From assembly GCA_914767715.1 (NCBI GenBank), contig OU612071.1, positions 6,245,493-6,309,492 on the forward strand: a stretch of DNA of 64,000 bases, in the 5' to 3' direction. The DNA comes from Membranipora membranacea. Its lineage: Eukaryota; Bryozoa; Gymnolaemata; Cheilostomatida; Membraniporidae. Both the position numbers and the translations under genes were made by a program. Within the stretch, counting starts at the first letter, position 1, and every line of letters starts with the position of its first letter. Positions 61,301 to 64,000 of the stretch are shown here, in pieces. A model generated the notes under the pieces. The model was not told the DNA's origin, made no database searches, and worked only from the letters and a program-made list of their open reading frames with translations.

Positions 61301-63276
61301 GGCATGTATGACAATAGCTGTTGTGGCATCTCTCACAGCCTAGTCTGTATTCTTCATCTGTATGTGTCTGACAGTATCTGGTCTCAAGTTTTCTGAATTC
61401 CTTCTTATACTCATCCATTCTGATCCGGGCGTGATCATCTAAAGATTCATTATGGGCCTATGGAATGAAAATTATAAGTTTAAGGACAAATTAAACTTGT
61501 TTGAGAAAAAAAAAGGGTTTGTTATCATTTTGGTACTTGGCATGATCATATAATGATTCATTATGGTGCTGAAAAAACACGGTGGGACGCTTCATTAAAA
61601 ATATGTTTATAACCTAGAACTCTGCAAGGTGTGTTCTTAATATAGCTATCGCACCTGGCTTTAGCCTAAACAACGATATCTATTGTGCCAATTCCTTGAT
61701 AAAATTGTTAGATATACGTGTTATGATTTGCTGGTGTCCACTAGGAATGAAAAATCATTCGGACAACTTGTCATTTTCAAATTTCTTGCTTAATACTCTT
61801 CACTCCTTTTTTCAATTAATTTAAATTGTTGTCTGACATTATTGGGCTGTTTTTTGTTGGCAAAATTTGTAGAACAAACCACCAATCATCACATGACTGC
61901 CGTGTTCGAAGAGATTGATTGACCCAGAAAAATTGCAATTGAAGACATTCGTTGCGGAGCCCAACTCATGTACAATCACTCAACCAATGTTTAACTTACC
62001 TTCTCATGAGTTGTACAGAACTTCTTCCTACAGATTTTACAGTAGATCTGAGCCAGTTCTCGCTGATCTTCTTTTCTCATACAGACATCACAGCAGAGAA
62101 ATTTATCTAATGGTTCCCCGGCCGATTGTAAGGAGCCAATTTCATCATCAAACACCGACCTTAAGATAAAAAACGATCAAGGAATCTTAAGATGATTCTG
62201 ACAATTTGTTTTTATTTCCAAAGCGCTGAGAAGCTTTCGAGCGCTTTCGGTCACCTTCAATATCCTCTGGCAAACTTCCAGAAATTAAAAGGCTAGAGTC
62301 ATGTCAATATCAATGTAAGGAATTCTAGTATGAGTGTTGTGAGTTTGTCCAGAATCGACTAAATTGGCAACATAAAGGCCACAAGAATACGTTACTGTTC
62401 TAGTAGTAATGTCTCAGTGTAAGAATTTCTATTCACACCTAAAAGCTCTCGTATTGTTTACAATAGAATCAAGGTCATGTTAGACAAAACAAAAGACTGC
62501 TCTTTTAGGAAGTGACCAACAATATGTCCTGTAGCTTTTAAAACAGACTCTCTTGGGGTATAATTTTATGCATTCTGTTAAGATATTCGATCGGACTTAG
62601 TCGATCGAATTGGATGCATACATTAGTCTGAAAAGTGCTTGCCGTTCAGTAAGAAACAGCAGATTGGGCTGCCCTTAAATAGGAGCGCAAGGTGCCCTTG
62701 ATACTCATACTGAGAATCTGATGCATTCTAGAAAACTAGAATGCATCCTTGTTGTGAGGCCATGAAATACGTCATGTACTGGGTGTGTAGAAAAATCTCA
62801 ACACCGAATCTGACACTAATCAGTCATTGGCATTGACACTTTGAACTTAACGAATATGCCTAGGAGCAAAATGCTTTGCAAATATGCCATGGAAAACTGT
62901 GAAAAGGTTAATACTGTCAATGACAAACTGTGATTGTATTACAATCAGAATGTCATATGCATGATAATTTTATTTCGCACAGAAAAACCATTAACAGGGC
63001 CCTGAGAAACAAATCTCTCAGTGCACATAATTCAATATGACAACCATAGTGAGCCGGTATCTGAAGAGTATATCAGTCATCGAAGCACAAAACAAGGGAG
63101 GTAAATACTCACCTGCATAGAGAACACCTGACTACCTTGGTGACCTCAAAATCCTTAGTCAAACATTTCACACAGAATATATGTCCAGGATGACACGGCA
63201 GCCTCTTCAGCTCATCATTCTCAAAACAGAGAGAGCACTCCAGAAATTTTTCTTCTCTTTCGGTAGACTCGGCCAT
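58321..63276 (-). CDS. TRIM gene C: RING, two B-boxes, coiled coil, beta-propeller-like tail; intact, 624 residues
   Basis: Exons 63113-63276, 62000-62159, 61268-61457, 60811-61007, 60443-60613, 59731-59842, 58880-59584, 58321-58496 sum to 1875 nt with matching phases and no stop. RING at residues 14-55 has all eight ligands (CSLC, PCHPGH, FCVKC, CSLC). B-box 1 is near 77-108 (LCCDVC..CKICRKKFCTTH) and B-box 2 near 135-178 (CQTHTDEEYRLGCERC..YCHTC). The coiled coil spans about 180-320 (KYAKLETELKEMRAKFKAE). The tail, residues 332-624, has blade-like repeats (LVKKIPCSVANGG, NSIAVCDDKTVIVTD, PQGVVCYKNQYVLVSSYSAD), like the NHL propeller of TRIM2/3-class proteins. It is expected to be a cytoplasmic E3 ubiquitin ligase; substrates are unknown. 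The start is the only ATG before the RING and matches A and B. Confidence 0.88.
62719..62750. repeat. Hairpin in intron 1 of TRIM C
   Basis: GATGCATTCTAG is followed by CTAGAATGCATC with a 4-base loop. Confidence 0.7.
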
Positions 63277-63409
63277 TGTGATGATAAATTGTTAGAAGCT
63301 AGCAGCAGGGTACTGTGAAGTAAAATGAAACACTGATCAGAGAAACTGATAACACTGTTTATTCTTGATGACACGTTGCAAAAAAACGTGATATACTCAC
63401 ATCAAACTT

Positions 63410-63436
63410 CACACAAAAGGGGATTTCTCAGCTTGA
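63410..63436 (-). promoter_or_regulatory. Conserved upstream block of TRIM C with kappa-B-like site
   Basis: CACACAAAAGGGGATTTCTC followed by AGCTTGATG, about 140 bases before the start codon, matches the block upstream of TRIM A. The surrounding DNA is much less conserved. Confidence 0.45.
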
Positions 63437-63439
63437 TGA

Positions 63440-64000
63440 TGTTGATCAAACAAAATAGCTATTAGCCTTCATGGCATGTTTATGTTATATCCATCAACTT
63501 GGCAGTGTGAACAGGTTGCGCCATAGTCAAGAATTTTTTATCATAATACTATGCGACATTATAGCATTGAGCCAAGGTAGCTTGTTGATACTGGGCGTGT
63601 ATTTCATCAACAAGTTGAAACTGTTTTAGGCATATTTCCAGTTCATACATTCTGTAACATGTAGCAACAGGATCTAGCTTACTCGATGATACCATATTGC
63701 GGGTTGCGGGTTTTATCCTTGCTCTATCATTTCTTTTGTCTAGCACAATATTTGAGTGACAAAGATTACAAAACTGATTACTGTGAAAACTGATGAAGAG
63801 ATATAAGTGGCTCCTATTCTTGTCTTTACAAGGCAATAGTCTTCAGAAAAATGTCTTTGTATAGAATAGATTGCGGGGTGGGAGGGAAATCTCCAATAAT
63901 CCAACACTAATAAGTGTTGGATCTTTGCTAGATTTTTAAGGCACCTGATCGGTTAGGGTCAACTTTTGACATCACTAATGGTGGATGGCTGGGAAGAAGA
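63440..64000. other. Intergenic; no gene recognised
   Basis: Includes a perfect short hairpin near 63898-63921 (ATCCAACACT ... AGTGTTGGAT). The minus-strand frame at 63549-63836 has no recognisable domain. Confidence 0.5.

Overview
The window is eukaryotic and animal: genes are split by GT-AG introns, the recognisable host genes are TRIM proteins (RING, two B-boxes, coiled coil, beta-propeller-like tail), and the rest is mostly transposon-derived. The base composition is AT-rich. It fits an invertebrate with an expanded TRIM repertoire; I cannot name the species.

Layout. 1-2860: plus-strand, multi-exon, transposase-like gene cut by the window edge. 3500-5000: an acidic minus-strand ORF, a dispersed repeat and a 5'-truncated non-LTR retrotransposon tail. 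7414-9355: the 3' half of TRIM gene A (minus strand). 9356-32880: a 23.5 kb transposon. 33756-38165: the 5' half of TRIM gene A. 39394-45377: TRIM gene B (plus strand), head-to-head with A and clearly a pseudogene. 45400-58000: intergenic DNA with repeats, a duplicated unknown segment, an RLE-type retrotransposon fragment, and a 1.4 kb fold-back element carrying two tRNA-like sequences. 58321-63276: TRIM gene C (minus strand), intact, 8 exons and 624 residues.

The main discovery is the element at 9356-32880. Its two ends are the same 81 bp array of a 17 bp GC-rich unit, in inverted orientation. Each is followed inward by an array of a 113-133 bp AT-rich satellite, about 5.9 kb on the left and 2.9 kb on the right, again inverted. 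Between them lies one gene of 20 exons whose phases all agree and which encodes a predicted 929-residue protein: PHD-type zinc finger, OTU/vertnin-like cysteine-protease domain, three tandem copies of one 28-residue exon, FLYWCH-like zinc finger, and a MULE-type DDE transposase. I read the whole as a giant fold-back Mutator-like transposon with satellite arms, possibly still autonomous. It interrupts exon 6 of TRIM gene A and separates the RING/B-box/coiled-coil half from the propeller half.

The three TRIM copies share exon structure, a conserved upstream block containing a kappa-B-like GGGGATTTCTC site (degenerate in B), and a 3' block with AATAAA. They are recent duplicates in different states: C intact, A split by a transposon, B decayed by frameshifts, stop codons, loss of RING zinc ligands and a second fold-back insertion.
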